64,000 bases of DNA from Acanthosepion esculentum (lineage: Eukaryota; Mollusca; Cephalopoda; Sepiida; Sepiidae). Position numbers and translations under genes: made by a program. Each line of letters opens with the position of its first letter. Positions within the stretch are counted from its first letter, which is position 1. The stretch spans positions 59,951,662 through 60,015,661 of the forward strand of contig OZ038487.1 in NCBI GenBank assembly GCA_964036315.1, in the 5' to 3' direction. The notes under the pieces were generated by a model. The model made no database searches and was not told the origin of the DNA. It saw nothing but the letters and a program-made list of their open reading frames with translations. Below are positions 52,711-63,399 of this stretch, in pieces.

Positions 52711-53640
52711 GAAGACTTTAAGGCAACCATATTGGAACTTATGAAAATGTAATTTGAGCAGCAACAAAAAAACGAACAGAAGCATCTTGAACTACAAGAA
52801 TTATACTACGGGCAGTAACAAATAAAGGGCAAAATTCTGAAAATGAAGCGGCATTCTCGCAAAATGCTACATGGAGCTCTATCAAAGACTTCACATATGC
52901 ACCGGATGAAGACAAAACCTTCGCAGATTACTTCAGAAGATATGAAGATTTATATGGGTTTGATTGCGGGAATAGGTCAGACGCAAAAAAGTACGTCTAC
53001 TACTGAGAAAACTAGGGTCAAGCGAATACACTAAATTTGTAGACTACATCCTACCGAAGAAAACGAATGAGTTGACATTCAAGGAATTTTTGACGTTTAA
53101 CGGAATTATTTAGTCCGAACACTTAACTATTCCACAAAAGACGGAAATGTTTAAACTTAACAAAAAAGGATAGCGAAGACTATATAACATTCGCTTCCAT
53201 AGTAATCAAACACTGTAATGACTTTAAGTTATCTGAACTCAGCCCGGACAATTTTAAATGTTTAATAATCGTCCAAGACCTGGTTTCGAGTAAAGATGCG
53301 GAGATCAGACGAAGAATTCTAACAAAACTTGAAAGTGAACGAGAATTGACGCTACAAAAATTGGCTGAAGACTGTCAGAGATGTATAAGCGTAAAAAAGG
53401 ACTCGAAAGATATCGATGAGTCTGGCGTCGCTTACATACGAAAGGTACAACGACAAAGACGTTTTCGTCCCTCCTCAAAAACAAACCAAACCAATTATTC
53501 TACTTCAAAAACAAGACAAACAAATTATTCTGCATCAGAAAATCAAATGAAATTTTAGAAAAAACTACCACCCAGTCCATGCTATCGCTGTGGGACTTTG
53601 CATTGGTACAACGATTTTCCATGCCGCTTTAAGACTTGTC
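52711..53640 (+). pseudogene. gag: Ty3/gypsy gag, frameshifted
   Basis: Starts MEDFKATILELMKM at 52711. After stops and a frameshift it continues in order as AFSQNATWSSIKDFTYAPDE, DYFRRYEDLYGFDCGNRSDA, KKVRLLLRKLGSSEYTKFVD, FKCLIIVQDLVSSKDAEIRR and ESERELTLQKLAEDCQRCIS, which is the capsid-like gag of a gypsy lineage found in many animals. The nucleocapsid end has CYRCGTLHWYNDFPC and, after an in-frame stop at the position of the next Cys, NKVGH: two CCHC-type zinc knuckles, the second lacking a Cys. Gag packages the element RNA. Several disruptions make it non-functional. Confidence 0.8.
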
Positions 53641-53767
53641 TGTCGTGAAATAAAGTGGGACATAAAAGTTCACATTTTGGACTAGGAAAGAAAGCAGAAG
53701 CCGTGTAAGAGTCACTAGGACTGACCAAGCGGACGAGACAACTATACGAAAATACGAACAAGTAGAA

Positions 53768-53953
53768 ATGTTAAACAAAAGAGTAAGACTACAATTGGAT
53801 TCCGGATCAGATTTAAAAATTATTAACTTACAGACGTGGAGGAAATTAAACAAACCGACCATGTTGATAACCGATAAAAAAAGCCAGGTCTGTAACAGGA
53901 AGAAAAATAAAATTTACAAATGTGACATTCAACGGAAGGACCAAAAAAATTAA
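53768..53953 (+). pseudogene. pro: Ty3/gypsy aspartic protease
   Basis: VRLQLDSGSDLKIINLQTWR holds the DSG-type active site (D-S-G-S) of retroviral-type proteases, which cleave the Gag-Pol polyprotein. The frame then ends early at 53953. The following frame from 53956 (MYVLKNTENLFGTDWMQTFD) continues the protease-RT linker. Confidence 0.8.
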
Positions 53954-53955
53954 AA

Positions 53956-54960
53956 ATGTACGTTCTTAAAAATACGGAAAATTTATTTGGAACTGACTGG
54001 ATGCAGACATTTGACCTCTGTGATTTACCGATAAGTACATTCTGGCAAAAAGTGAAAAGTTTGTCGACCGAGGCAGATAAATTAAAGGAGAAATTAAAAG
54101 AAAGTTTCCCCGAAGTATTTTCAGCCGGCCTCGGGATGTGTAAAAAAATGGCGGTAAAAATAGAATTAAAAGAAAATATACAACCCATTTTCAAGAAGAA
54201 AAGGAATGTACCTTTTGCATCACTAGAAAAAAATAGGCCAAGAGTTGGATAGACTCGTGAAAACCGGTATATTGACAAAGGTAGAATATAGTCAATGGGC
54301 CGCGCCTACGTTTTACGTGAAAAAGAAATCGGGTGAGATACGAGTATGCGCTGATTTCTCGACAGGATTGAATGCAGCGATTAAGGATTATCTCTATATT
54401 CTCCCTAGTCCAGAGGAAGTTTTCACAAAATTGAATGGAGGAAAATTTTTCTCAAAAATAGACTTGAGCGAAGCATACCTACAAGTACCAGTAGATGAGG
54501 AAAGCTCGAGGTTGTTGTGCATAAACACACATAAAGGGTTATATAAGTTCCAAAGATAACCATTCGGGATAAAGGTCGCGCCGGCAATATTTCAGCAAAT
54601 AATGGATACTATGCTAGGCGGACTGGATTTCACGATTGCATACCTTGATGACATCCTGATAAATAGCAAAAAAATTGAACAACACTGGGAACACGTTCAA
54701 GAGGTTTTCAGGAGAATACAAATCTACGGGTTAAAGGTAAAAGAAAATTAATGTGACTTCTTTGTGAAGGAAATAAAATATCTGGGCCATATTATTGACG
54801 AAGAAGGAAGACGACCAGACCCAGAAAGGGCAACGGCAATAAAAAGAATGCCGGCTCCGAAAAATTTAGCAGAATTACAAAGTTTCTTGGGCTAAGTAAA
54901 TTATTACCAAGAACTTATTCCAGACATGCACAAATTACGCGCACCGCTAAACGAAGTGTT
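53956..54960 (+). pseudogene. pol: Ty3/gypsy reverse transcriptase
   Basis: ESFPEVFSAGLGMCKKMAVK leads into DRLVKTGILTKVEYSQWAAP, KKKSGEIRVCADFSTGLNAA, FSKIDLSEAYLQVPVDEESS (motif A, Asp present), PFGIKVAPAIFQQIM, and IAYLDDILINSKKIEQHWEH with the catalytic YLDD at 54641-54652. Then come YLGHIIDEEGRRPDPERA and LAELQSFLG.VNYYQELIPD. In-frame stops lie at 54557, 54749 and 54893, and one frameshift near 54240, so no full-length enzyme can be made. The catalytic residues themselves are preserved. RT copies the element RNA into DNA. Confidence 0.9.
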
Positions 54961-54984
54961 GAAGAAGGGAAAAGTTTGGGAGTG

Positions 54985-55575
54985 GACAGATGAATGTCAG
55001 AAAAACGCTAACAGCAGATTTATTTTTAGCGCATTATGACCCAAAATTGGAAATAATAGTCGCGAGTGCCTATGGTGTTGGGGCATGTATACTTCATAAA
55101 ATGCCGGATGAGACAATAAATCCCATCGCGCATGCTTCAAGAACATTGCTACCAGCCGAACAAAATTACTCGCAAATCGAAAAAGAAACGCTGGGCATTA
55201 TTCTGCGGTTACAAGATTCTACAGATATATTTACGGTAGATTTTTCACCTTACAGACGGACCACAAGCCGTTATTGACAATATTTGGATCAATGAAAGGT
55301 TACCTGTCTACACTGCTAATAGGTTGCTAAGATGGGGTAAAGTTTTATTGAACTACAACTTTAAATTGGAGTATCTTCCATCGAACAAAATCGGGCATGC
55401 AGATGGTCTTTCGAGACTAATACCAAAGAAAACGGAGCCATTAGAAGATTCCGTAAGTGCAGCTCTACGACATGAGGAAGACATTAGATCATCATTATGT
55501 AGTACATTTCGAAAGCTCCCCGTCACATTACAGGAAATAAGAAATGAAGCAGTGAATGACGAATTTGTAAAGTAA
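54985..55575 (+). pseudogene. Ty3/gypsy RNase H region
   Basis: LTADLFLAHYDPKLEIIVAS and AYGVGACILHKMPDETINPI begin the gypsy-type RNase H (first Asp normally in the V.DAS block, here V.SAY). EQNYSQIEKETLGIILRLQD holds the conserved Glu. A frameshift near 55220 precedes LLRWGKVLLNYNFKLEYLPS and GHADGLSRL with the last Asp. Confidence 0.85.
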
Positions 55576-55599
55576 ACGAAAACAAAAATTGCAGGAAAA

Positions 55600-56470
55600 A
55601 ATAAGCATGTATCCGACAGTTTTTCGTTGTGTGATTATGTTCTAATATATAATGAAAGGGTAGTAAACCCGAAAACGCTACAAAGGCGAATCCTCAAGGA
55701 TTTCCAGATGGGCCATCCAGGAAAGAACAGAATGAAATGCTTAATGCGAAGTTACGTATATTGGCCAAACATGGATCAAGATATCACACATATGGTGGAC
55801 AAATGCAAGGGTTGTTCCTTAGCAGCCAAAGCACGGCCGATCATCCATAAGCCATGCCCGGAGACAGACCGACCGTGGTCGTGAATACATGTAGATTTCG
55901 CAGCTCCATTAGATGGTTTCTACCATTTGATTTTAGTAGACAGTTACAGCAAATGGCCTGAAGTATTTCGTTGCACAAAACCTACTTCTGAGACTACCAT
56001 AAATTGCCTTCACGAGCTGTTTGCTCGTTTCAGTGTGGTTGATTGTCTAGTCACCGATAATGGGACACAATTCACATCTGCGGATTTTCAAGAATTTTGT
56101 GAAACGTTTCAAGTTAAACACATCAAATTCCCGCCATATCACCCAAGATCAAACGGGCAAGCGGAGAGATTTGTAGATACGCTAAAAAGAGCACTAAGAA
56201 AAGCTTATGACGTGCCAACAGAAAAGGTGTTACAACAATTCATGCAAGTATATCGAATTACACCAAACAGTACTACGCCATCGGCATTATCACCCGCGGA
56301 AGTGATGTTCGCCCGAAAGATTAGATCGGTATTCGACAAATTATTACCAAAACAAACAATGCCACCACCAACGTCGTACGTAACAAAAAGAAAATTTGAC
56401 CCAGGAGAGAAAGTTTTTTTTTCAAAATGTACAAAAACAATACATCATACTGGGAGCAAGGTACAATAGA
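55600..56470 (+). pseudogene. Ty3/gypsy integrase
   Basis: The zinc-binding region is HPGKNRMKCLMRSYVYWPNM and DKCKGCSLAAKA (H..., CxxC). One stop at 55882 interrupts before HVDFAAPLDGFYHLILVDSY, whose HVDF holds the first catalytic Asp; LVTDNGTQFTSADFQEFCET holds the second, and YHPRSNGQAERFVDTLKRAL the Glu (DDE). The frame is open for 180 residues from 55927 to 56469. It then shifts at about 56420 to MYKNNTSYWEQGTIEKRIGN, a C-terminal SH3-like tail to 56780. Integrase inserts the DNA copy into the chromosome; the core is the longest intact part of this element. Confidence 0.9.
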
Positions 56471-56714
56471 GAAACGGATCGGGAACATGATTTACATAAT
56501 TCAGGGTCCCAACTTCTCACATAAAAGGCATTTAAATCAAATAAGAAAGAGACTGTTAGAGGATTCTAACGGTCCACCTCAGGAAGAGGAAGAAGTGATG
56601 GACACAATATTCGACACATTCGATATGCAAAGGCCTCAAACAATATCAGAACCGAGAAAATCGAGCAGGAAAAGAAAATTTACCGAGCCTTTGATGATAA
56701 AACCAAAGAGAAAA

Positions 56715-56730
56715 AATATTTGGGAGGGGG
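56715..56730 (+). promoter_or_regulatory. Polypurine tract of the gypsy element
   Basis: tgggagggggtg directly before the 3' LTR, in the position and composition of the plus-strand primer for LTR retrotransposons. The 3' end of the pol-derived frame overlaps it. Confidence 0.75.
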
Positions 56731-56997
56731 TGTTATGGGAACTTACCTGTAACGACAATGAACTCTTCCTGACACTATAAAGACTGCGCCTCTCAAGAGA
56801 GACGAGAGAACGGAAGTGGAACGAGTCGAGACGGAGCGAGTCGAGACAATAGTAGTTCACTCTAAACCAGACTGACAGTCATACTAACACCTTCAACTTC
56901 TTGTATTATTATTATTATTTTGTTTAATATATCTTTGGTATTCCTACTTTTGTGTTTTCGTGTTGTTCTTCCTTGGTCCTAACCTTAGACCATAACA
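56731..56997 (+). mobile_element. Ty3/gypsy 3' LTR, 267 bp
   Basis: Begins TGTTATGG and ends CCATAACA: the ends are exact inverted 8-mers beginning TG and ending CA. It follows the polypurine tract. A matching 5' LTR was not found upstream of gag. Inside are gagacgagagaacgg-type purine-rich repeats (cgagtcgagacggagcgag) and an AT-rich segment (56905-56940). The LTR is followed by gtggtgcgaggatattgg and a second gaccataaca (57013-57026). Confidence 0.8.
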
Positions 56998-57074
56998 GTG
57001 GTGCGAGGATATTGGACCATAACAGATATAATTAGGACGTTGGTGTTCTGAATTTCTTCAAATAAGATTTAAGA

Positions 57075-57300
57075 AGGAAATCCTCATCAAGACGTCTAAG
57101 TGGCTTTATTGCCTTTTTAGTGTGAATTGATTAAAAAATGCTGGAAAGCTACTGGCCTTGAGAAATCTAATTTCTTGAAAAAAAACGTTTTTCAAGAGAA
57201 GGATTTTATAAATTTCGCCCGATATAGTACTAGCAGCTCGTTCAATGAATGCCGAATGTTTCCTTATACAGGAAACGGCTAATATTAGCATTACCATTAC
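57075..57300 (+). repeat. Dispersed repeat family E, copy 2
   Basis: aggaaatcctcatcaagacg, gattttataaatttcgcccg, gaatgccgaatgtttcc, caggaaacggctaatatta match 48885-49075, in the same orientation. Class unknown. Confidence 0.7.
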
Positions 57301-57443
57301 CACATTAAGTGAATTAAAGAAGTAGGGTTATATAAGGTGTTCCATTAACTTTGACCGATTTTAAATGTGAATTAAGTTTAAGCGCCTAATGATTTTTTCT
57401 TTTTCTTTCAGATTTAACAACTTAAGTCTTTGGCAATTTCAAA

Positions 57444-57930
57444 CATGGAAAGATTAACAATCCAAAAACGTGTTAACTTTATCGAGGCCTATAACAAAAA
57501 CTGACGTTCAAATTTATAAATATATGGGCTAATGATTCCGCTAGCAAAAAATGCACACCAAAGTGGACTTTTCTGTGGCTTTTCAACAATCTTCCTTGGA
57601 TTTTCATCAGCACAAATGCGAAACTTCTGCTTATTAATGAAGATGAAAATGGGCTTTATCACTAAAGAAGATTTTGTTACGAAAAATCTTCATCGGCTTG
57701 TCATTGCTCGTGCGCCCAAATGACGAATGTACAGTGAAAAAAATGGTCATCAGGTTTCAGTTCTTGTGTCAATTGAATTTTGTAAGCGTGTAGAGAGAAA
57801 TCTTTGGTCAAAATTCGGTGTAACGTTGTTGTGGAGAGGTTCAAATCCTGCGCGCAATGACGAATAGAGGTGTCGGGATTTTCGGCCACATTCTCGTGCA
57901 CTGCAGCAACGTTTTCAGCTGAACGGCATG
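57444..57930 (-). pseudogene. Tc1/mariner-type transposase middle part, with an N-terminal scrap in opposite orientation
   Basis: Minus strand from 57930: RSAENVAAVHENVAENPDTS, QDLNLSTTTLHRILTKDFSL, HAYKIQLTQELKPDDHFFH, and further down LHQ-, and KSTLVCIFC-like blocks that correspond to the SDEAHFHL...WCAFWAGGIIGPYF region. The first residues of what looks like the same protein (MERLTIQKRVNFIEAYNKN) lie on the plus strand at 57444-57503, so the rest has been inverted relative to its own N terminus. Frameshifts are frequent. Confidence 0.7.
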
Positions 57931-58425
57931 AAACAGTTCCAAAAGTGAAATTTGGTGGTGACAGCATCATGGTTTTGAGATGTTTTTCTGCAATAGGTAT
58001 TGGCAACATATCAGTAATAGATAGAAAAATGAATGGCGCAGAATATCAAAATATTTTGGAAGCAAATTTAATGATTTCGGTTGAAAAACTTGGACTTTCC
58101 TGATTGGATCTTCCAACAAGATAATGGTCCTAAGCACAAGGCAAAATCTACGAAGAAATTGCTTGGTGAAATGATGTAAATAACCTAAAATGGCCAAGTC
58201 AGTCTCTAGATTTAAACACAATCTAGAATCTGTGCGGTTATTTGAAAATTGAAATCCACTCGAGAGTTCCGACAAACATCCAGTACATGAAGACCATATG
58301 CGAAGAAGAATGGAACAAAATATATGGAGAAAAATGTAAAATTCGTAAATCATTTATTGTGAACTACAAGAAGAGTCTGGTTGCTGTAGAAGTGAATAAT
58401 GGATATTTTGCAAATTATTAAATGA
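57925..58425 (+). pseudogene. Tc1-like transposase C-terminal half
   Basis: VPKVKFGGDSIMVLRCFSAI, NGAEYQNILEANLMISVEKL, then after a frameshift WIFQQDNGPKHKAK (second catalytic Asp), WPSQSLDLNTI.NLCGYLK in which the PIEN Glu block is lost, and RVPTNIQYMKTICEEEWNKI, ending near 58420. It joins the inverted mariner piece within about 10 bp at 57920-57930. Confidence 0.8.
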
Positions 58426-58644
58426 AGATCATCTTTTTTTTGTATTGTACGAATACATTTTTCACCCATTAAAATGGACAAATAGGATTTATTTCCATTA
58501 AATCATTTTTTCTGTTTTTTGTGCATATTTAGTTATTATGCATCTGTGTACAGTTAATTATATGAAAATTATGTTTATTCATTAGTTGGAAATACAATAA
58601 ATGAAAAAATTGTATGTTTACGAATATTTGTTACACCATGCAGT

Positions 58645-58770
<126 letters not shown>

Positions 58771-58849
58771 CCTCTGTCAGTGGGTTTCTTATCGAACTCC
58801 TCCTAGATAGATTCCCATAACCACATATAATGTAAAACTACATTACCCA

Positions 58850-59100
58850 GGTTACTTGGATAAGTATATTTCATTTTGATCAAATGGGCTCCCACTGAAG
58901 CAGAAATCCCCGAATGAATTTTGTTTCTCTTTGATATGAATTGTATTTAAACTTGAGCAAGGGAATGACTCCTAGGGTACTTGGATAAGTATATCTTACT
59001 TTGATCAATGGGGTTCCCTGGGATGCATAAACATCCCACTGATATTAATTCCCCTTTTATTTAAATTAAATTTAAATTTGAACAAGGGAATGACTCCTAT
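58850..59100 (+). repeat. Two-copy tandem repeat, period 125 bp
   Basis: acttggataagtatat(t/c)t at 58855 and 58980, tttgatcaa(a)tggg, and aagggaatgactcct at the end of both units. Confidence 0.8.
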
Positions 59101-59283
59101 CCAAAATATAGGAGTAGAAAGCCAGAAGATGGAGGTCACATTGGCAAGATCATTGATTAATACTGAATTCCATCACATTTCTTCACAAATTATAACAATG
59201 ATTTAAAATCAATCATCATTTGCTTACAAAACAATGTGTGACACGCAGCAAAGCGCGGATAAATCTGTTACTATATATTTTGC

Positions 59284-59345
<62 letters not shown>
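59284..59345. repeat. (TA)n microsatellite
   Basis: Pure (TA)n run adjoining the left arm of the inverted-repeat unit at 59346. Confidence 0.98.
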
Positions 59346-59350
<5 letters not shown>

Positions 59351-59466
59351 GTAAATCTATTTAAACTCTGTAGGTGAAAAACCTGCATAACGCAATTTTC
59401 AAATAAACTGGCATCCGATGAAACGTGGAAAAGAAGAAAGCACTAGAGACCTCTGAAAATGGCGAG

Positions 59467-59558
<92 letters not shown>

Positions 59559-59758
59559 GGCCTGAAGATGGACGTTGAAGCGTGAAACAGGCCTTTGCTG
59601 CTTTGTACCCGAAATTTAATGTACTGGACTATTTCTTTCGCCCAGTTCGGAGGTTTCTGATGCTTTCTTTTTTCCCATTTTCCTCGGATGCCAATTTATT
59701 TGAAAATTGCTTTACCCAGTTTGTTCCCACACCGGGTTTAAATAGATTTACATTATAC
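59346..59758. mobile_element. Inverted-repeat unit with internal (TA)n and GGCCTG hairpin
   Basis: Left arm 59346-59466 (taatgtaaatctatttaaac, gcaattttcaaataaactgg, gaagaaagcactagagacct) is repeated inverted at 59636-59758 with moderate divergence. The centre has (TA)n (59470-59556) and a hairpin GGCCTG (59559-59564) / CAGGCC (59588-59593) enclosing aagatgg and gttgaagcgtgaaa. (TA)n also abuts both outer ends. The arrangement parallels 38329-38684. A related but more decayed hairpin block lies at 59843-59885. Confidence 0.6.
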
Positions 59759-59768
59759 ATACATACAC

Positions 59769-59841
<73 letters not shown>

Positions 59842-59980
59842 CAGCCGAGAAGATGGAGTTGAAGCGTCAAACAGACTTTCGCTGCTTAGTGTTGAAACAG
59901 TATCCTCTTTTATATTTACATACCTTCTATCTCTTATATTGACCACCAATAAACATAATATACGTTACAAACTATATTTG

Positions 59981-60043
<63 letters not shown>
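59759..60043. repeat. (TA)n arrays around a decayed hairpin block
   Basis: (CATA)/(TA)n at 59759-59836, a block resembling 59557-59600 (gagaagatggagttgaagcg, aaacagactttcgctgc) at 59843-59885, then (TA)n at 59985-60043. Confidence 0.85.
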
Positions 60044-60047
<4 letters not shown>

Positions 60048-60049
60048 TA

Positions 60050-60480
60050 CTGCGTGCCAACATTTTACAAATCAATTAAATGCTAATAAATATGAAATTA
60101 ATGGTCTCAGAATCATTAAATCTCGGTTAATTATCGATCATATTTTTCTACAGAATGTAACAAAATCACCGATCTTATTAAAATATACAATCAGATCTCA
60201 TGTCCAGTGGCATAGACAAAATGTATGGTTATTTAAACCGTTCCAATCTATATGCAAAATTGTCTAAGCGATCAATTTGGGGAGACAGGTGGATAATAAA
60301 AAAAAAACGCTAAAATAGATTTAGGCAAAAAGATAAAAAAGCAAAGTAATACGAGTTTGGCGAAATATTACAGTTGAAAGGTCATATTAATTGCTGATAT
60401 AATTTCCATCTTTTTTTTCCTGATCGATTACAAGCAGAGATTCATGTCCACAGAATCTTTACAGGGGTCACATTATCACG
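60050..60480. other. No feature recognised
   Basis: AT-rich; no motif or repeat match found. Confidence 0.5.
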
Positions 60481-60484
60481 ATTT

Positions 60485-60630
60485 ATTTACATTATTCGGA
60501 TTCCTCATCTTCATATTTACAACGGTTCACCAAAGCCTGGTTTTGAACTCATAACTCTTCGGGTCTAGTCATTGTTTTTAACTAACGCCTTTATCCACTG
60601 GGTCATGTGTCATTGTGAACATTTGTATAT
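60485..60630 (-). repeat. SINE H, short subfamily, second copy
   Basis: Minus strand: acccagtggataaaggcgt (A-box-like), aagagttatgagttcaaaac (B-box-like), aggctttggtgaaccgttgt, aaatatgaagatgagg, aataatgtaaat. It shows the same junction as 41826-41940, missing the 5' half of the ribozyme-like core. Confidence 0.65.
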
Positions 60631-60639
60631 GCATTTCTG

Positions 60640-60945
60640 GGACCTATAAATTATCATTTTTACTGACGCTCATATTGCACTTTTTCTCTTATTATTATTG
60701 CATATTTTTTAACAGAGCTTATATTGCAGTTTGTTTTTTCTTATTCATTGCTTTTCTCTAGAACTTCTTATTACTGTTTCCCATTTTGTATTCATTTCTA
60801 TGCTTGGTCAGCTCAGGAGATATATGTGGCTTAGTATATGTGCTGATTCCTTAAGTTTTCGTATTTTCCAGTGATATTCTCTGTCTATTATTTCAACCTC
60901 ATCCTACCGAGTGCAGTGTCTGCTTTTTTCCTTCATATGTGGTCA
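60640..60945. repeat. SINE H upstream unit (minus) followed by repeat X (plus)
   Basis: 60640-60800 is the inverted match of 42080-42270 (complement of cccagaaatgcatatac, gctctgttaaaaa, aatgaatac). 60805-60945 matches 41941-42075. Compared with the 42-kb locus, the unit lies on the opposite side of X, in the orientation a larger fold-back would predict. Confidence 0.6.
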
Positions 60946-61159
60946 GTTATTTTTCTATTTCCCCTCGTGTTACCGCTTAACGATGTTCTTGCACTCTTAC
61001 CATAACGGGCAGACTGTATTGTATATATCAGTTTATTGGAATGCTGGCATTGGCAAGCACTATTTATATAGTGATATAATATTTCGCAAAACTTTTAAAA
61101 TTGTTTAAAAAAAATTATATTTCTGATGACATTAAATCTAACAACTAAACAGACCGACA

Positions 61160-61162
<3 letters not shown>

Positions 61163-61208
<46 letters not shown>
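61163..61208. repeat. (TA)n microsatellite
   Basis: Pure (TA)n run. Confidence 0.97.
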
Positions 61209-61213
<5 letters not shown>

Positions 61214-61309
61214 GGTAAACCGAAAGTTTCCTGCCATCATATGGATTTAATAACTACAGTGAAGCATGCTTTCTTTCGTTTGAACTGCTACTAAGCTAGG
61301 ATGTTGAAA

Positions 61310-61310
<1 letters not shown>

Positions 61311-61387
<77 letters not shown>

Positions 61388-61408
61388 ATATATATATATA
61401 TGTGTGTA

Positions 61409-61455
<47 letters not shown>
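61311..61455. repeat. (TA)n(TG)n(TA)n(TG)n(TA)n array
   Basis: Five alternating runs over about 145 bp with unbroken purine-pyrimidine alternation. Confidence 0.97.
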
Positions 61456-61457
<2 letters not shown>

Positions 61458-61554
61458 CACGATTATCTAGCAAGACAGATTAAGCAAAAGCTGCTAAAGT
61501 TTTAAGGAAACTTTATGCATCCAATTTATACAGCTTAATTTGTTTATAATTATT

Positions 61555-61647
61555 ACTAGTAGTAGTATTAGTGGTAATAATAGTAGTAAAAATAGTAGTG
61601 GTAGGAGTAGTAGTAGTAGTAGTAGTAGTAGTAGCAGCAGCAGCATT
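61555..61647. repeat. (GTA)n-type trinucleotide array
   Basis: Interrupted, then pure (GTA)n ending in three GCA units; Leu-rich frames on the minus strand are artefacts. Confidence 0.95.
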
Positions 61648-61788
61648 GAATATCTGATAAAATCCTTCAGGATATAGTCCCTTTGATTCAACGTAAGCCA
61701 GTAAATTAGTTTTGAAAAAAACACGTAACCTTCAAGTTTTGGGCGATTATCCGAAATCCAGAGGTTGGTCCTAAATATTTGGCCTATA

Positions 61789-61916
<128 letters not shown>

Positions 61917-61959
61917 GGTGGAATTCGAAATATGTGTCTTGCTGCAAATGCATCCTGTA

Positions 61960-63250
61960 TTTACTCTTTAATTCATCTCTCTGGGATACTCATTACGCTC
62001 CTTACACGCAATCCTTTCATCTCCCAGTTTTATTCTTTGTTCTTCTATGAGTTCAGATCGTCCCGCTCTAATTCCCTTAGTATTCTTTCTCGTTTTGCCG
62101 TTCCTAAATTCCTACTCCACCCACGGCTTTTCGACTGTGATAAGCTTCTTCTTTACCATTATCTCTTCTACCATTCCTGCATCTTCCCTTCAATGATCCG
62201 CTACGTATTTCTTCCTTTCTTTTTTTCTTTTCTTTTTTTTTTTTTTGCTTTTCTCATTTGAGAGTCACCAATATCATCTTATTTCTGTATGAGATTAACG
62301 GAAAAATAACCTTCTTTTTGTCTCCTAAGCATATTTCTTTCGTAGTTTTCTCTCTTTTATTGTCGCCATTCCTTAGCTTGTTTGAAAATTATTGTATCTT
62401 CGTCATTTGTTTTCAGAATTAACTTTCCTTATCCACTCAGTTTCCTCGTGAAGTCTTTATTGTTTTGGCCCTCCATTTTTCATTTCATCATTCTCTTTTT
62501 ATCTGTTGTGTTTTTAATCGTTTTTTTCTCACTTATTTTTTCTGCTTTCACTGTCTTGCTCTTGTACGAAATTTCGTTCTCATTCTTTTTCTTTACCTGT
62601 CTTTCATTTTAATTCATTATCTTTTCGCTTCATCATTTGCTATTTTACCTTCGTTTCTTTCTAGTTCTTAGTTTGGCTTTCAAAATACTTTCTCCCTATT
62701 TTTTTTCTTCTTCTGAAATTTTCTTTTTTTCTTCTTCTTCTTTCCCTTTTTGTTGCTATTGTGGCTTAAAATGTCTTTTTTTCCTTTAAATCACTTTACT
62801 TTTTTCTCTCTTCTTCCTCCTTATATAATATTTTTTTGTATTTTTCTTCTTTTTTCTTACTTTATTTCTACTTTATTTCTTTCTGCTTTTTCGTTTCCGT
62901 TTTGTTTTTACATATGTTCCTTCGTTCGTTCCTTCCTTCCTTTCTCTCTTAGTTAGCCTTTTATAAGAAGAATAGTTTTCTTCTTTTTACCAATTTACTT
63001 TTTTTTATCCTCTACCCTTTCTCGCTATTTTGTATTTTTCTTAAAATTTTTCATGTCATTAACGTTTCTTCTTCTGCCTTCCTATCTCTTTAATATTTTT
63101 CCTTTTGAAAATTTCTTCATCATTTTCTTTTTTTCCCTTTTTCTCCTTCTTTTTTCCTTTTATTTATTTTCTTCTTTTTTTTCCTTTTTTCTTTTTTTCG
63201 TTTTTTTTTTTTTCATTTTTTCTTCAACTTTTTGATTTTCTTTCTAGTTC
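61960..63250. other. Long pyrimidine-rich tract, no gene
   Basis: For about 1.3 kb the plus strand is overwhelmingly T and C (runs such as ttttctttttttcttttctt), densest between 62200 and 63240. The many Phe/Leu/Ser-rich frames in it are compositional artefacts. No repeat match elsewhere in the window. Confidence 0.85.
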
Positions 63251-63399
63251 TTAACTTTCACACATCTTCTGCATTTCTTCAGCTGAAAACCTCCTACAGT
63301 TCTCCGGCCTTCGTTTATTTATTTATCTTCCGAGCTCATTAGTGTTTCCTTTTCATGCAATTTGCCCCCCCCCTCCTCCTAACATCCATTCTTATTACA

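Noticed and set aside
59559..59593. Third full hammerhead in the 59.5-kb unit
   Set aside because: CTGAAGA and GAAA are present, but the GGCCTG/CAGGCC pairing involves core nucleotides and stem II is not adjacent to the core. Kept only as a hairpin.
62080..63240. Several Phe/Leu-rich ORFs that look like membrane proteins
   Set aside because: Pure composition effect of a pyrimidine-rich tract; no start context, no domain, overlapping in all frames.
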